From Sitta carolinensis (lineage: Eukaryota > Chordata > Aves > Passeriformes > Sittidae), in NCBI GenBank assembly GCA_032173965.1, contig CM063292.1, forward strand, positions 2,866,001 to 2,930,000: a stretch of DNA of 64,000 nt. Reading direction: 5' to 3'. A program made the translations under genes and the position numbers. The stretch's first letter is position 1. Each line of letters opens with the position of its first letter. The notes beneath the pieces are model-generated. The model had not been told where the DNA came from. It did not search any database and saw only the letters and a list, made by a program, of their open reading frames with translations. Below are positions 47,541 through 60,419 of the stretch, piece by piece.

Positions 47541-50269
47541 CCCTGCTAGGATGAGTGATGTGGGAAGAGAAGGAGAAAGAAATTTCCTCTTATTCCTGGA
47601 AATAAATGACAATTGTTCTAAAAGTCTGCAGACGTCTGGCTGTTACATCATCTGAGGCTCTGGAGCTTCCAGCTAACAGTCCCTTAACAAAGGAGATGCA
47701 TTTCCTTCAAGGAATTCCACCATTTACACATCTGATATTAATTCTTATTGGGCAAAACCAAGAAGAGGCACAACTTTTCCAGTTGGTGTTTACTTTTTCC
47801 CAGGCCACAAAACATCCATTGACTGTGACACTTCAATTTGCTGCATAACAAATGCCTGCTTTTGTAATAGGTTAATAAAGCTGTTTCACAAATAACAGCA
47901 CGAGAAGCTACAGATGTTGACCTAAGGGGGAAAAAAAATAAATACAAGCAGCATTCGGGTTTAATTTGATTATTTATTAAATATTTATCGCAGTATCTGA
48001 GAATGGAAGGAATTTCACTCTGCCCAGCTGGTCATTCTGAGCTGTTGAAGTCAGCAAAGGGATGGCTGGCAAGAGGGAGAGCCCGTGGCTCCTGGGAGTT
48101 CTAAATTGCACTTTGAGGCTGCAGTTTGGTTCTTTGCTGCTATTTCCCCACCCTTGAGGCAAGAAGGGTGTTTCTTTGCTCGCTTACATGGGAGAAAACT
48201 TTAATTTAGGAAGTGTGGAAAGCACAGAAATCTGGACTTTCAGAGCTTGGTGGTTACAAATGAAATGAGCCAGGAGAAAACCCTTGATCCTGGGGTGTGA
48301 GTGTTTGTAGCCCTTGGGATGATCCCTGGGATCCAGGAATTCCCTGGGAGCACTGCTGACATCCCCATGTTCACCCAGCCCACCTCGTGCAGATTTCCTG
48401 GATGGGCAGAAAATGTGGCTGAGCACAGAGGGGAATATTTGGGGGTGGAAAGGGAATTGGATGCTGATTGCTGTGTGAGCATTGCCCCCTCTGCAGCAGG
48501 CAGGTCTGACTTTGGGCAGGATCAGACACTCTCTGCTCACACTTTGAGGCATTTATTTTGTGAGTTATTTTGTGTTCCTGCCATTGGGAACACGATTTCA
48601 CTGCAGCCTATTGCAAAGGGCAGGGGAAGGCGTTGGGGTGCAGATGCCCTATGGGCACAGCCTGTTGTCCAGCTGGAAAATCCCTATTTTCTGCTATAAC
48701 ACAACCCAGCCATCAGCCATTTTCCAGGGCAACTGCTAGGTGGAAAAGGCAGGGCCATCTGGAGATTACCAGGGGAGCTCTCTCTGCCATGCACCATGCC
48801 TCCTTGCTCCTTTATGGAGCCTAAGAAGCTGAGATTGGAGCTTTATTCCTGCCTGGGGAGGCTTTACTCTTTCCCTTTCTCCATATTCAGTGGGGTAATA
48901 AAGTCAGGACACGAGGAATTTGGTCAGTGCTGTGTTCCATCCCTACCACACATGCCAGTGCCCTGTATTTAAAGGCTATGTTTTGGAAAGAAACCTTTTT
49001 TTTTCCTATCATTTATCCAAATGCTCGTATTTTCCCTAGGCAGCATCTGTTGCAGGCAGAAGTCAGTGGGTGTCAGTGTCACTCAGGATCAGAGCAGGAC
49101 AAGCAGGGCTCTCCCACGTCACAGCTTTCCAGGGTTTTACCACATTTGGATGCAGCGTGGAGCAGAGATCTGGCCTGGATTGCTCTTCCGCATCTCCTGT
49201 CGGTGTCACTGAGATAGAAACCAGAAAGCATCAGCTTCCAATAAATTCCCAGATGTGCTAAGTGCCACACAATGGAAATCCTTTCAGCAGGCTGTCAGGA
49301 GGAAGAGACTTCACTGGGAGCAGGGCAGGGCAGCTGCCTCTCTGCTGAATTTGGCAGATTGGCTTTTACAGCTGCTGCCCAACCTATCAGGAGCTCATTT
49401 CTCTGCTCCATCCCCTCCCCTGTCCTGCCCCTGCTGCAGGCAGAGCTGTGCTGAGGCACACCTCAGGATAAGGAGCTTCATCCTCTCCAGGGGTGCTGGA
49501 GCTGTGATAACAACACCAGCGCTGAGAGCAGTTTCTGAGAGTTTAAGGGTGTGGGCAGATATTGGAACAAAAAATCATTCTGCTCATGTGAGGATGGTTT
49601 ATTTAAGCACAAAATAATAATAATAAAAAAAGAGATATTTGGCATTTTCTGAGTTGGCACCCTTCATAAAGAGGATCAGGCATCAAGTGTGCTGGACAAA
49701 GGGAAGAAAAAGGACATAGCTGTGGCTCCAAGCCTGCTGGAAGCATTTCCATGCCATGCTGAACCCTTGGCTGCTCTGCCCTCAACCGACAGATGTGTTT
49801 TTATGGCCACAGATAACTTTCTTCTGAACATGAAACCCCAGAGATGAAAAGACCTTTATTTACAAGTGGTGGAGCAGAGAAGTTGCAAACTGGATCCCTG
49901 AGCCAGCCGAGGATTCTGCCCAGGGGTGGGAGCAGAGTGGGAAATCAGTGGTGTTGGAAATCATCCATCGTGTTCTGCCCCTGCCTCTTCTGGGTTCTTT
50001 TGCACTCTTTGCACTGAGCTCTGTGAATTTCTCCTGCAGAGAAAAAAACAGAAATTAGGTAGAATCCAGCTTCTCACTTCTCCCAGGCAAGCTTGATTCT
50101 TAACCATGCCTTTAAATTATTTTTTTTTGGGGGGGGTGGCTCACAAGACTTGGAAAGATCAGGGAGAAGAGTCCTCCAGTGCCATTTCTCCTGGCAGATT
50201 GGAAAATTCCAGGAAATTTCTGGCCTCATAAATTGCATTATCTGCAAATAACTGCACCCACTGATTTTC

Positions 50270-50318
50270 GTGGTTTGTTTTTTGTTTTTTGTTTTTGTTT
50301 TTTTTTTTTTTGTTTGGG
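50270..50318. repeat. T-rich tract with G interruptions
   Basis: Degenerate (T4-6G)n sequence ending in T14 and then TGTTTGGGGGG. Confidence 0.9.
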
Positions 50319-50542
50319 GGGCATTTAAAGAAGAGTTGCATTTTTAAAGCTTCCTGTCTGCAAAGCGACCTGAAGGAGGTTCCTTTTACAAATCCATGCT
50401 CCAATTATTCCTACAAACTAGCTGGGAGCCTTTCCACAGAGAAATAAGGGAAAGGCTGAGAAGGGAGGCTGTGAATGCCTGTAAAGTCAGAAGAGCAGCC
50501 TCAGTAGGAGCTCTTAAATCAGGAGGACTTGCTGCCCCGGGA

Positions 50543-50559
50543 GGGAACGTTCCCGGGAA
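50543..50559. other. Two overlapping perfect palindromes
   Basis: GGGAACGTTCCC (50543-50554) overlaps TTCCCGGGAA (50550-50559). A further ACGTTCCC occurs at 50564-50571. TTCCCGGGAA fits the TTC-N4-GAA spacing of STAT6-type sites. Functional meaning is speculative. Confidence 0.8.
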
Positions 50560-51399
50560 TGTCACGTTCCCAGCAGGAGCAGCCTCATTTGCATTAGGGC
50601 AGGACATGGAGCCCCAGGTTGGGTTGGAAGTGTTGAGCAAAGCTGGAGTGACAACATGGGCCTTGTTTCCAGCCCCTGCTTAGACTGAGCTGACCCTTTC
50701 CAGACCCTGCTCCCAATGGAGCCTTTGTGGGACAGCACGTGGAAGGAGCCCCACGGCAAGGAATAAAAAGATAAAAAAGGAGGCAAAGGGCATCTGAACC
50801 CTCACTGGCTCCAGAATTCCTGTAATCCCTCAGACTTTGTTTTCTGATAGAGCCGGTGAGATTTCAGGCTATTCTGATGATTATCAAATTGTGGAATGGG
50901 CTCTTTTATGAGTTATATAATTGTCTACTTTTAAAAATCAGAGTCAGGTTCCAAATTTGCTGTTTTTCTCCACAAACACAATGCCAAAGCACAGTGTTAT
51001 GAACACGAGGGTGAGAAATCAGCTGACACTAGCTGTGTTAGCCACAAACCACTGATCAGTCCAAAGGACATGGAGGAAAATATCATTATCAGACCAAACT
51101 GCACTCTCCAGCTACAGGCTAAATTATTCCATGAGTCCTGATTTTGCGAGATGATAAAATTCATGTTCTGATGAAAGTTCAGCCCCCATCTTGTAAGGAG
51201 TGCAGTGCTCAGCTCCAAATCCTTTTCCAGCAGATAGAAATGAGTCATTAACTCCAACGTGGATCAGGCTCCTCTCTGAGAAACTCCTTCAAAAACGACA
51301 GGAGTTTGCACAAGGACAATCCCCAGAAATAATCTCGGTTTTTCATTTGTACACTCGTGTGACAACTGCAAAGCAGGGAAGCTGATTTATCCCAGGAGA

Positions 51400-52420
51400 C
51401 AGAAAAATAAGGAGAAAATTGTATCCTAACGGAGTAATTAATCCTCCTTGTGGGATGAATATTTCAAATCAGAGGAACAATTTATTGTAGGTAATGATTT
51501 TAGGAGAGCAAATCCCACAAGAGGTAATAAGATTTCATTTTGAATTTAACAATATTCCTTTAAAAATGCCTCCTCTGATTATAAAGCTGCTCTTATGGGT
51601 ACGACGTTGGTGTATTAGGTATAAAAACAGGAAGGGTAATAAGCTCTACTCGTTAAAAAAAGCAGAAAATATTATGCATTTCAACAAATAAGTATATTTT
51701 CTTTGTCTTCAGCTTGAAGGTTATTTAACAATCATTTTGACTACGGGTAATTATAATTAAGATTATTTTTTCTACGGTTTGGGGGCTTTTTTTTTTGTAA
51801 AACGAAATAAAAAAGGAAGATACATATCTTTCTCAGCAAGAACTATGCCATTAAATACAACAATGTTTTACAAATTCCAGACAGCTAAAAGCAAGTTAAT
51901 AAAAAATATAAACAGAGAGCTGAAAGTTTCTCCTTTTCATGAATGTCTGATGTCATATATACAAATATCTAATCACTATGAATGATTTTTTAAGGTACTG
52001 TACTGTGATTTTAGAGTGGAACTGATATCTACAACCTTGATGGGGATAGAATCCCTTTAGTAGTGTTTGTATCACTCTAAAACACTGTTTTAAATGTTAT
52101 TTTGCCCTGAGAAGAATATTTTATAATGTTAGATTTCCATATATCTTATGGCTTTTTATGTGTCCTGTGATTTACAACCCATTTTGTTCTTCAGACGGGG
52201 AGTTCTGTGCTTCAAAGAAATATTTTGCCAACGCTGTTATTCCCTTTTAAAACCCCATTCCAGTGGCAATGTATTTTTAAAGAGTGAAACCCAAGAACAG
52301 AAATAGCACAGATTTTTTTTTTTTTTAAAAAACCTATACACCCCTGTATAGTTTTCACGTACAGCCTAACATTCATCATCATCTCCCCGCTGCTTTAGAA
52401 CCGCTAAATGTTATTATTCC
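51400..52420. other. Candidate conserved non-coding region
   Basis: About 1 kb of AT-rich, non-repetitive sequence dense in GAGTAATTAATCC, GGTAATGATTTTAGG, GGTAATAAGATTTC, GGTAATTATAATTAAG and TTATGCATTTC words (homeodomain, PBX/HOX- and POU-like). It holds a few G/C-bearing conserved-looking cores such as GGGTACGACGTTGG. T14 lies at 52313-52326. Open frames are short and lysine-rich, as expected of AT-rich DNA. Confidence 0.35.
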
Positions 52421-55400
52421 CTTCTTTTTTTCTGCTAGGTAGGAATATTAATGAGATATCATTTCCCTGCTTTTGTAAAAGCCTCTCTCCTGTTGCTTTT
52501 TCAGCGGATAAAACCTCCAAAGTCAGTGAGCAGCGAGGCCACTGCTGAAACCCCATCCCCTGGACCCGGCTCTGTAAACTCGCACACCCCGCTTCACGTT
52601 TCACCCCTCTTCCCTGGCTTTGCTTTCTGCTGCCCCCAAATTCCAGGAGCCAAAATTCCCCCCCATTCTGCCCAACCCTTCGCTGAGGCAGTTCAGCAAA
52701 ATCACCACAAACAAACAATCGGGAAAACTGATTAAACCCCGGCGGAAAAAAAAATAAAAAATCCCCTCTTAGACATCAGATTTCCTGAGCTTTTTCCCCT
52801 CTCTCGCTGCTCTACTTACTTGTAATTACGTCTGGGGCCATTCCTTCCTATTCCACGGGATAAACTGGAATATTCTGCTCGGCAGTTTTGTCTCGAGCTC
52901 TTTAAACACCAGAGACCTTAGGAGCAAACAACTTTGTTTTTTCATTCTGCCCGTTATGAAATTTTAATGATCTTCCAAGGCTCTCGAAAGCAAACCAACT
53001 TTCTTCCCTCCCCCTGCCCCAACAACTTGGCTTCTTTTGTACCTTTTGTTTCAGAACTGTGCCCAAACTAAATATACCAAACCAGGAGGGAACTCCAGCT
53101 TTAAAACAGGGGGTTGAAGTGACCCTCGCTTTGCTGCGCCTCTTCCCGCTCCTGGAAAATGCGGGATTTTTGCTCGGGGAGCGTTGGAAAAAAAAGCAGG
53201 TTGGGGAGTGGAAAGTGGGGCAGGGATGCAGGGTCTGGGCAGAGAGCGCTCAAAAGGGGTTTCATGGAGGGGCTGTGGGCCAAACAGCTTTGTGATGGAT
53301 GTGTTTATCCTTAGCACTAAGGTCCCATTCAGCGCCGGGACAGCCGGGGCTGGGCGGGAGAAGTGCCGGGGAGGACCCGGGGGTGTGTTAGGGAGCCTTG
53401 TTCAACATTCCCGCAAGTGCCAGGGCGAGCGTTTCTCTCAAAGGTGATCTGCAGACCTTAAGGATCACCAGGAGGGACCCCCAAAAGGTTTTGTTTTGCT
53501 GGGGGAGAGGAAAACCTGCCTCCAAAATCTTCCTGACCTCTGGGCACGGCCGGGCTCAAAGGGCTGCAATGACTGGGGAGCTACGAGGTGACAAAAAGTG
53601 CTGTAAAATAAGGAAAATGCCTGGCTAAGCCCTGCTGCTGGAATGTATTTTCTCAGCTCAGTACTTGTCTGGAGTTTTGGGAGCCCTAAGCCCTCCCAAA
53701 GGTATCTTTGCACCTCTTGTCAATCCCCTTCACCCCAATAACTCCAAATCCACAGTATTTGGCTCCTCTGTAACACATCCTGCTCCCAGTTCTGCGCTGC
53801 TCAGGCACAGATGGAAATTCCAGCCTTTATGGATATTCCCAAATTGGTGCCAAGTGCTTTTAGTCAGGCTGAAGAGAGCTGGCTGGGAATCCCTAAAATG
53901 CTGCTTTGTACCCTGAGATACCCCAAGCACCCATTCCAAGTGGAGTTAGCAAGCTGTAACCCAAATTTCACCTCAAAATTTGGTGTGTGGAGAGCACCAG
54001 AACAAATCATGAGCTGGCTGGAGGCTGGTGGAGCTGAACCCCACTGCAACAGCTCCTGGAACCCTCTGTGCTTCCAAAGGCAGAATTCAGAGAAGGATGA
54101 TGAGCAGAACTCGGGGTGCTTCACAGAGATGTGGAAGGTGTGGAAGGAATTTCACAACTTTGAAGAGGGTTTTGTTGTCTCCAGATGAGGATGTCTAACA
54201 TAACTGCACTTGGTTCCAGAGGAGGGAGATGGAATTGGTGGATTGGTGGCTGTCCTGTCCCTATTCTATTGTCCTCATCAGTCCATTGGGATAAGGATGG
54301 AGGAGAAGAGACAGCTCTAAAAAATGTCCAAGGAAAGTATTTGGGGTAAGGAACAGAGGAAGAATTCAAGGTACCAGTGCAGCTTCTGGGGTGCAGCCTG
54401 GGGGTTTGGGGGGCTGTTCCAGAAACCCCAGAGCATCCCTGCTGCCAACAGCTCAGGGACAGCAAGTGCTGCATCCCCACAAAGGGAGGAGGGGGCTGCA
54501 CTTCCCAGGTGCCCCCAGCTCTCCTCATTTGGGGCTGAACCCTCTGGACGTGGCCGGAGCAGGGCTGAGCACAGCCTGGGAACAGGCTGCAGGTCGGGAT
54601 TCAGACAGCCCAGCCACTCACTCCCACGGCCCTGGGCAGCATTGTTCTCTAAAAGCAGACATGTTTCCTTCCAAGGAGCAGACATGGAAAGAAAAACACA
54701 CACAAAAACAAATCATCTCGTCCTTCCTCCTCCGGATGGCGCGCAGCCCGCTCCCACTTGTCACTGGGGCTGGAGGTGGACATGATCCCAGCCTGGCAGG
54801 GGCCATGGGGGGATGAAGAAGTCACCTCTCCAATCTCTTTTCCCTGGAAAATCCCCTCCTGATGATGGTAGACCCAACCAAGCTTTCTCCCCAACTCCTC
54901 CTAGGAGCATCTCCCTGCTGCCAGCCCATCCCAGCACCTCCCAAAGGCAGGCATGGGGTACCTGGGGATTTTCCATGTGTCCAACACTTTCTAGTCTGTT
55001 GGGGAGGATCTAAAATTAGCTCATGGCTCTGTCAGTCTTCCCTAATATTCACCCAGTGCACTTCCCAGCCTTTCTGTAAGCTTTGGAGCTTTCGTGATGT
55101 CTTTCAGAGGTTTGGGGCTGCAGAGTTTTGGCTGGGAAGGATTCACTGCAAAAAGAAGAACCAGCCATGGGTTATTTCCTCCCTGCTCCTGGGCTACATC
55201 CAGTCCTCATGGCCTGAGGAATTGAGGCACTGGGTAAAGCTCTGGAGATACAAAAATCCAGGGTGTTGCGTAAGGCATAAACCCGTCCCTGGTGATGGGA
55301 TCGCCACCAATTTTTGCCCTGCCTCTGTTATCTCTCCCTCATCACGTATTTTGTTTAAAGCTTTCTCTACTCACCAAATATTCAGTAGATCATAACAGGC

Positions 55401-55439
55401 TCAAAACACAGTTGGGCATCTGTCCTGCTGCTGGGGCTC
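52421..55439. other. Gene-free stretch, partly GC-rich
   Basis: GC-rich and CpG-bearing at 53.3-53.6 kb and 54.4-54.8 kb, with many overlapping open frames (up to 177 codons at 54862-55395) on both strands. None shows a domain. No CpG-island-like promoter context could be established. Confidence 0.55.
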
Positions 55440-55720
55440 TTGGCTGCATTTCAGTCATTAAGCGGGCCTGGCTCTACACAACCTGACAAATACGAGGTGA
55501 ACTTTACCCCCGGGTCTGCCACTTTCACACAACAAGGGCACATATTCCACAGCTGGGGAGCTGTTATTCGGCTCGGACTGTAGCACAGGTCAGAATTTAT
55601 GGCTTTGTTATTATTATGTTTGTGAGCTTTACAGCCACACGGGTCCCGCGGGAACCCGCAGCACTTTCGCTTGGCCGTGTCAGTCAGACATTCATAACCC
55701 CCCAAAAAGGAAGCATTGAA
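55440..55720. other. Possible conserved non-coding element
   Basis: Unique block of mixed composition with CCTGACAAATACGAGG, TTATTCGGCTCGGACTG and ACACGGGTCCCGCGGG words. It includes the perfect palindrome TCCCGCGGGA. CpG retention in otherwise CpG-poor DNA hints at constraint. Untested. Confidence 0.27.
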
Positions 55721-56930
55721 AATGCTGGGAATATCCTGTCTAACACTGTCTCTCATCTCTCTGACCCTCAGGTAAGGGCCAGACTTTGTTTGCACCCAAC
55801 AGGGGAGGAAGCTGATAAAGGGCATTAGAGGAACATGGAGGGGGAGTGGATGGCAATGAGCGCTCAGCAGCGCTGCTGCCAGACACCTCTGCTGCCCTGT
55901 TTGTTCCCTCTAATGACACATGTCCCAAATTTCCTGATCATAACAGCCATCATGTTGCTCTTGGTGTTTTATTGCCCTCTGATGTCGAGCCAGGAGCTTC
56001 ACAATGGGAGCTAACCTGGTGTTAATGAGTTTAACCACTCCAGTTCAACTGCTGGCTCCTCGGAGCGTGGATGGCTTTGGGGGCACACAGAGAGGGGTTG
56101 TCACTCAGGGACAATGTGTAAACACACCACACTCTGCCCAGGTTTCCCTTTTTTCTGGCTCGTGGTTGCCCGTGGTTTGTCAGGGAGGGTGGCACTGGTT
56201 GGGTAAAATATGTGGGGTGGGAGATTTCCCTCGTAAATGCCCTGGAGAGATGATAATGAGCCTCTGTCAGGTTTCCTTGTGGGGACTGCAAACTCTGTGG
56301 GTTGTAGGGTCAATGATATGGAGACATCTCTCACCAAGCAGGACCAAGCCAGCCAGTGAATTTAGCTGCCAGAAATGCTCCTGTATGGGCATCTGAGACC
56401 CCTACTGCAGCAAGGTCCTTCCCAAGAGCCACAGACTCTTCAGAAAAGTCAAAATATTCCAAACAGCAGAAGTCCTCACCCCAGGGAGCACTGACATCCC
56501 CTACCACCCACAGCCAAGAGCTGACACTGAACTTACCAGTATGTGATAATAAATATCTAAGTCCCTGATATACAGTGCTGTGGTTTGCTGCAGCATAGGA
56601 TGAACTTTCCAACCACCTTTTTTTCCCCCTCGTGGCTGAAGAAATTATTCCATTTTGCACCTGTCCACAGAAGACATCATCTTAATTCAGCATACCTCAG
56701 CTCCTGCTGGGCGAGGGCAACTGGATACCCTCAGGCAAAGGCCAAGCCAGGGGTCCTTTAACCTAATAAGGCAGACAAGGCTACAAAGGCATCTACAATT
56801 CCCTTGGATTTTCCTCCAGGGAGGCAGGTGCTGCCTATCCTTGAGGAGCACAAACATCTGACATGGCCATGACTCTGTCGTGCCTTTCTTGCCTTGCTGT
56901 GTGTGTTCCCTTACTGTGACAATTCCTGAG
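55721..56930. other. Gene-free stretch
   Basis: No gene recognised. Overlapping frames to 130 codons near 56.0-56.7 kb have no domains. Confidence 0.6.
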
Positions 56931-57160
56931 ATCATGAAATCATGGATCCAGGAATGGCTTGGGTGGGAAGGCACCTTAAAGAGCAGAGTGTTCCTGCCAT
57001 GGCCAGTTACACCTTCCACCATCCCAGGGTGCTCCAAGCCCTGTCCAGCCTGGCCTTGGACACTTCAGGGGTGGAACAGCCACAGCTTCTCTGGGCACCC
57101 TGTGCCAGGGCCTCACAGGGAGGAATTTCTTCCTGATATCTAATCAAGATCTACCCTTTT
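56931..57160 (-). mobile_element. CR1 retrotransposon 3' end
   Basis: Reverse-complement CR1: tail (ATCATGAAATCATGGATC), GGCTTGGGTGGGAAGG, GTGCTCCAAGCCCTGTCCAG, CTGGCCTTGGACACTTC, CCACAGCTTCTCTGGGCACC, CTGTGCCAGGGCC, AATTTCTTCCTGATATCTAA. It is 5'-truncated and non-coding. It is among the better preserved copies in the window. Confidence 0.94.
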
Positions 57161-57914
57161 ACATCTTGAAATTGATGTCAACTGAGTTATCTGTACCTGC
57201 TCTTGTCTGTGTGCCTCTCCAGGTTTCAGTTTTTGGCAGCGGTTGCCCAGGGCACTTGCAGTGGCTGGATTGGTGTCACCACCATTTGTTTTCCACCTGC
57301 AGATCCCTGTGTCATCCCCTGGTGCTGAGGATGGCCCTAAAATCATGTGCTGGATTCAGGAGGGCTGAGTACCCAGCAAAAATGATGGATAAGAGCCAGA
57401 AACTGGGACTGATCCTCCTGTCTCGTGTCACCACCTGCAAATTCCCAGTGACACACGAGAGGGAGGGGAGCACCCGAGGAGGGAATGGTGCTGCTGCCAA
57501 AATGGAAAATTTGCTGAGGGCTCAGGGCAGTTTTGGTGGGAGAACAGGAAAGATTCAGTGTCCCCAGGACCTGCAGGGTCTCCCACATGCGCTGGCAATT
57601 CACACTCGGGCTTTTATGAGGTGAGAGGAGCTGCTGGAAGGATTTTTCCCCCAGCTTGCTGGGGAGGCTCAGGCAAAGCCCTCCTGGTGAGGACGGGCTC
57701 TCAGGCCAGGTGTGAGCAACAGCAGTCAGGAGTTCCTGGAGTCTGCACATGCCAGCCTGGAGCACGGGCACGGGAAAAGGTCAGAAATGCAACATCTGCT
57801 TTATTAAAAAAATAAACCAGCCCTCTGCTCTGGTACATAAGTGCTTTGCTGCACTAGGAGAATTTCCCTCTTCCAGCAGCTTCTGGATGGGGGGAGCCAA
57901 AAATTTCAAAAGGT

Positions 57915-57936
57915 AAAAAAAAAAAAAAAAAAAAAA
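57915..57936. repeat. Poly(A) homopolymer, 22 bases
   Basis: Uninterrupted A tract; no recognisable retroposed sequence upstream. Confidence 0.95.
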
Positions 57937-58758
57937 TAGAAGAAAGATGGAGATAAACTTCAGCTCCAGTGCGGTGGGCAGAGGGTGAACAAACGCGATC
58001 TGCTTTTGTGACACTCAGCAAAAAGGCAGAGCCCGGCAGGAAGAAAGGAGGATCCGATTTCACATCTCGTCTTAATGAGCCCAGCATCACACGTGCCTTT
58101 CACAGGGGGAAAATGCTCCGGAGGCTCTGGAATGGCTGCGGGTGGATTTGTGCACACGTGGGACAGAGCTGGGCTGCGCTCTTCCAGCCCGGCTCCCCAC
58201 TCGGGCATGTAAATTAATCCTTGCGGGCGCTTGGATTTGCACTTCACACTCTCAGCGAAATGTTAGACATTTGTGAGCTGCGTGAGAGGGAGGAAAAGCA
58301 GTTTTTTTGCCTGGCAGCCGGGGTGACCTGGCTTTATTTTGGTGCTGGCACCCTCCAGACCCACTCACATTTTTTTATTCCTCATTACATCCTGCACGAA
58401 TTCCTTCTGGTCTGAGAGTTTCCATTCTTGATCTCTGTCCAAAGGTGAGCGCTCTCTGTTGAAAGTTTGTTCTAAATTGATTTAACTATTTTTAAAAGTT
58501 ACTCGCTGCTGGATAAATATCCCTTTTCCCCCTGCAAATGCGTTTCCCTGATTTTCTCCTCCGAAGGGAGCAGCAGGGACATAGTAAAACATTTTAGGAA
58601 GAATAGTCTGGTTGATACCAAGGGAGCCAAATGAAAGAGAAACAAAGAAAGCAAACAGGATATTTATGGCAACTCTAGAGAGCTCTCTGTATGTAGACAT
58701 TAAAAATAGCCCAAAAATAACAATATTGGCTTTCTGGTCTATCCTCAACACAGAGAGA

Positions 58759-58797
58759 ACAAGCTTTGAAAGACTTGGATGGACATCCAAAGCTTGT
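58759..58797. other. Nested inverted repeats
   Basis: Outer arms ACAAGCTTTG (58759-58768) and CAAAGCTTGT (58788-58797) are perfect complements over a 19-base loop. Inside, TTGGATG (58775-58781) pairs with CATCCAA (58784-58790). No evidence of transcription. Confidence 0.8.
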
Positions 58798-59691
58798 GTG
58801 GGTAACTGTGGACTGACAGGTGAAAGGAAATAATCCTGAGCACATCCTTAACCTGCCTAAAAGGCAGTTTGACTTGTGCACACCCTGCAATTCACACACA
58901 CCGGTCTGGTTTGAGATGGAGATTAATGAGTCACTCCACATTTCCTTGGAGAAAGCTCGCAGTTCTTCAGGGCAAAGAAAAATGTGGCTAAATTAGGCAG
59001 CTCCCGTGCCTTTGCCTGCTGCAAATTTCGAGTTGCTCCCTGTCCTTTTGAAAGAGTGAGTCAATAGTATGGTTCTACAAGAAAAAAAATTGCTGTACTT
59101 TCAATTTACTAAATAAACACAAGGAAAAAAAAAACATGCAAGGTTCATGTAATTTGCAAGCAACTTAGAAATTAAAAATCCCACCACTTTTTCCATTTTA
59201 GGCATCGCTAATTTACAGCAGGTAGATCTTGCTGCTTTAGCAGTTTTCATCTCCACAAGGGTCCTACACTGCCCAGATGTTCATTTTTCTGCCAAAATAA
59301 TAAATAAACTGATATTTCCTTTTTTTTTGTGCACAAGAATTTATCTTTTTTACAACCTCAGGTCTTCCAACGTTGGTCAGAACCTCCTGAAGGGAAGAAC
59401 TGCCTGAGATGCATCTTCCCTAAAGGGTTTTGTCCTTTCTGCTCTTTTCTGCAGCAAATGTACCAGCTCCTGCTCCAGAAAGTTGGCTGGAACAAGTAAG
59501 GCAGTGTTTCAGCATCCATTCTATTTTTCCAGCTGAAGTTAAATTTCTTTTTAAACACAAATGGCATCATTAACGTCCACTTGTGGATCTGTTAAGATGT
59601 AGGTGGTCTGATGCCTTAAACGTGCCTGTGCTTCATTGACTCCACCACTCTGAGGAATGCTTCACCAGGAATTACCATCCAATCCTCTTTC

Positions 59692-59707
59692 TTTTTTTTT
59701 TTTTTTT
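59692..59707. repeat. Poly(T) homopolymer, 16 bases
   Basis: Uninterrupted T tract followed by CCC and T5. Confidence 0.93.
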
Positions 59708-60046
59708 CCCTTTTTGCTTCCCAAAACAGCTGTGTCACAGATAGCCCTCCCCTCCCCTTGCTCCTCTGACCTCTTACTCTGCAATCCTCTTGGATTCCCT
59801 CCAGGGAAGGCAAATATTCCCTAAAAATAGCCCCCACAATTCCCAACTTTGCCTGCTCTCGTGGTGCCACTGCTGCTTTTTGACATTCTGCTCCCCTCGG
59901 GGGATCACATGCACCGTTCCTGCCTCCTTGCCAAGGCTGACAGAAAGCCTGACCTGTCACCAAAATTTTAAACAGGAATTCTGAGGACCAGACCAAACTA
60001 TGTATTGAGAAGCTTTTTCATATGAAGACCAACAGGGAAAAAACAT

Positions 60047-60335
60047 TCACAGAATTACAGGCTCACAGAAACTCAAAATGGAAAACGGATTAGGTCATCC
60101 AGGCAATTTGTTTGCTAATTCAGGATAATCCCCTATGCCACTGGCTGTCTGAAAAGCCCTAAATGACAGATGTCTTACCAGCATCTAAGAAGATTATTCA
60201 CAACCCAAGATGTCTCTGAGAATTTCTGACATTAAGACTGAATTCCTCCTCTCAGAACAGCATCCTGTCCCTTCCCATCATGGATCTCCAATCTTTCCAT
60301 CCCATCTTCACAAAAGGACTTGAGGAATTGAGACT
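60047..60335 (-). mobile_element. Probable diverged CR1 fragment
   Basis: Reverse-complement CR1-like order with heavy divergence: TCACAGAATTACAGGCTCAC, AAAATGGAAAACGG, TTAGGTCATCCAGGC, CCCCTATGCCACTGGC and CAGCATCTAAGAAGATTATT, then a GCATCCTGTCCC part. The 3' boundary is the CACAGAATTACAG tail. The far end is uncertain. It could instead be another LINE or LTR family. Confidence 0.5.
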
Positions 60336-60419
60336 TTCCCTGTAAGAAATGTTGGTTTTTTTCCCATGAGCATTTGTTGGATAATATACCTGCCTTGTGT
60401 TTTATCAAAATTGAAGTAT

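Larger units (their letters stand above)
47541..51399. other. Long gene-free stretch
   Basis: No supported gene in 3.9 kb. Overlapping frames around 48.2-48.8 and 48.9-49.6 kb (up to 132 codons) have no domains. It also holds a (TTTTG)n-like T-rich run at 50270-50318, a G-run near 50129 and nested palindromes at 50543-50559. Confidence 0.6.
57161..60046. other. Gene-free stretch
   Basis: No supported gene. It contains A22 at 57915-57936, T16 at 59692-59707 and a hairpin at 58759-58797. Overlapping frames at 57.2-57.8 kb (142 and 152 codons on opposite strands) are unrecognised. Confidence 0.6.
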
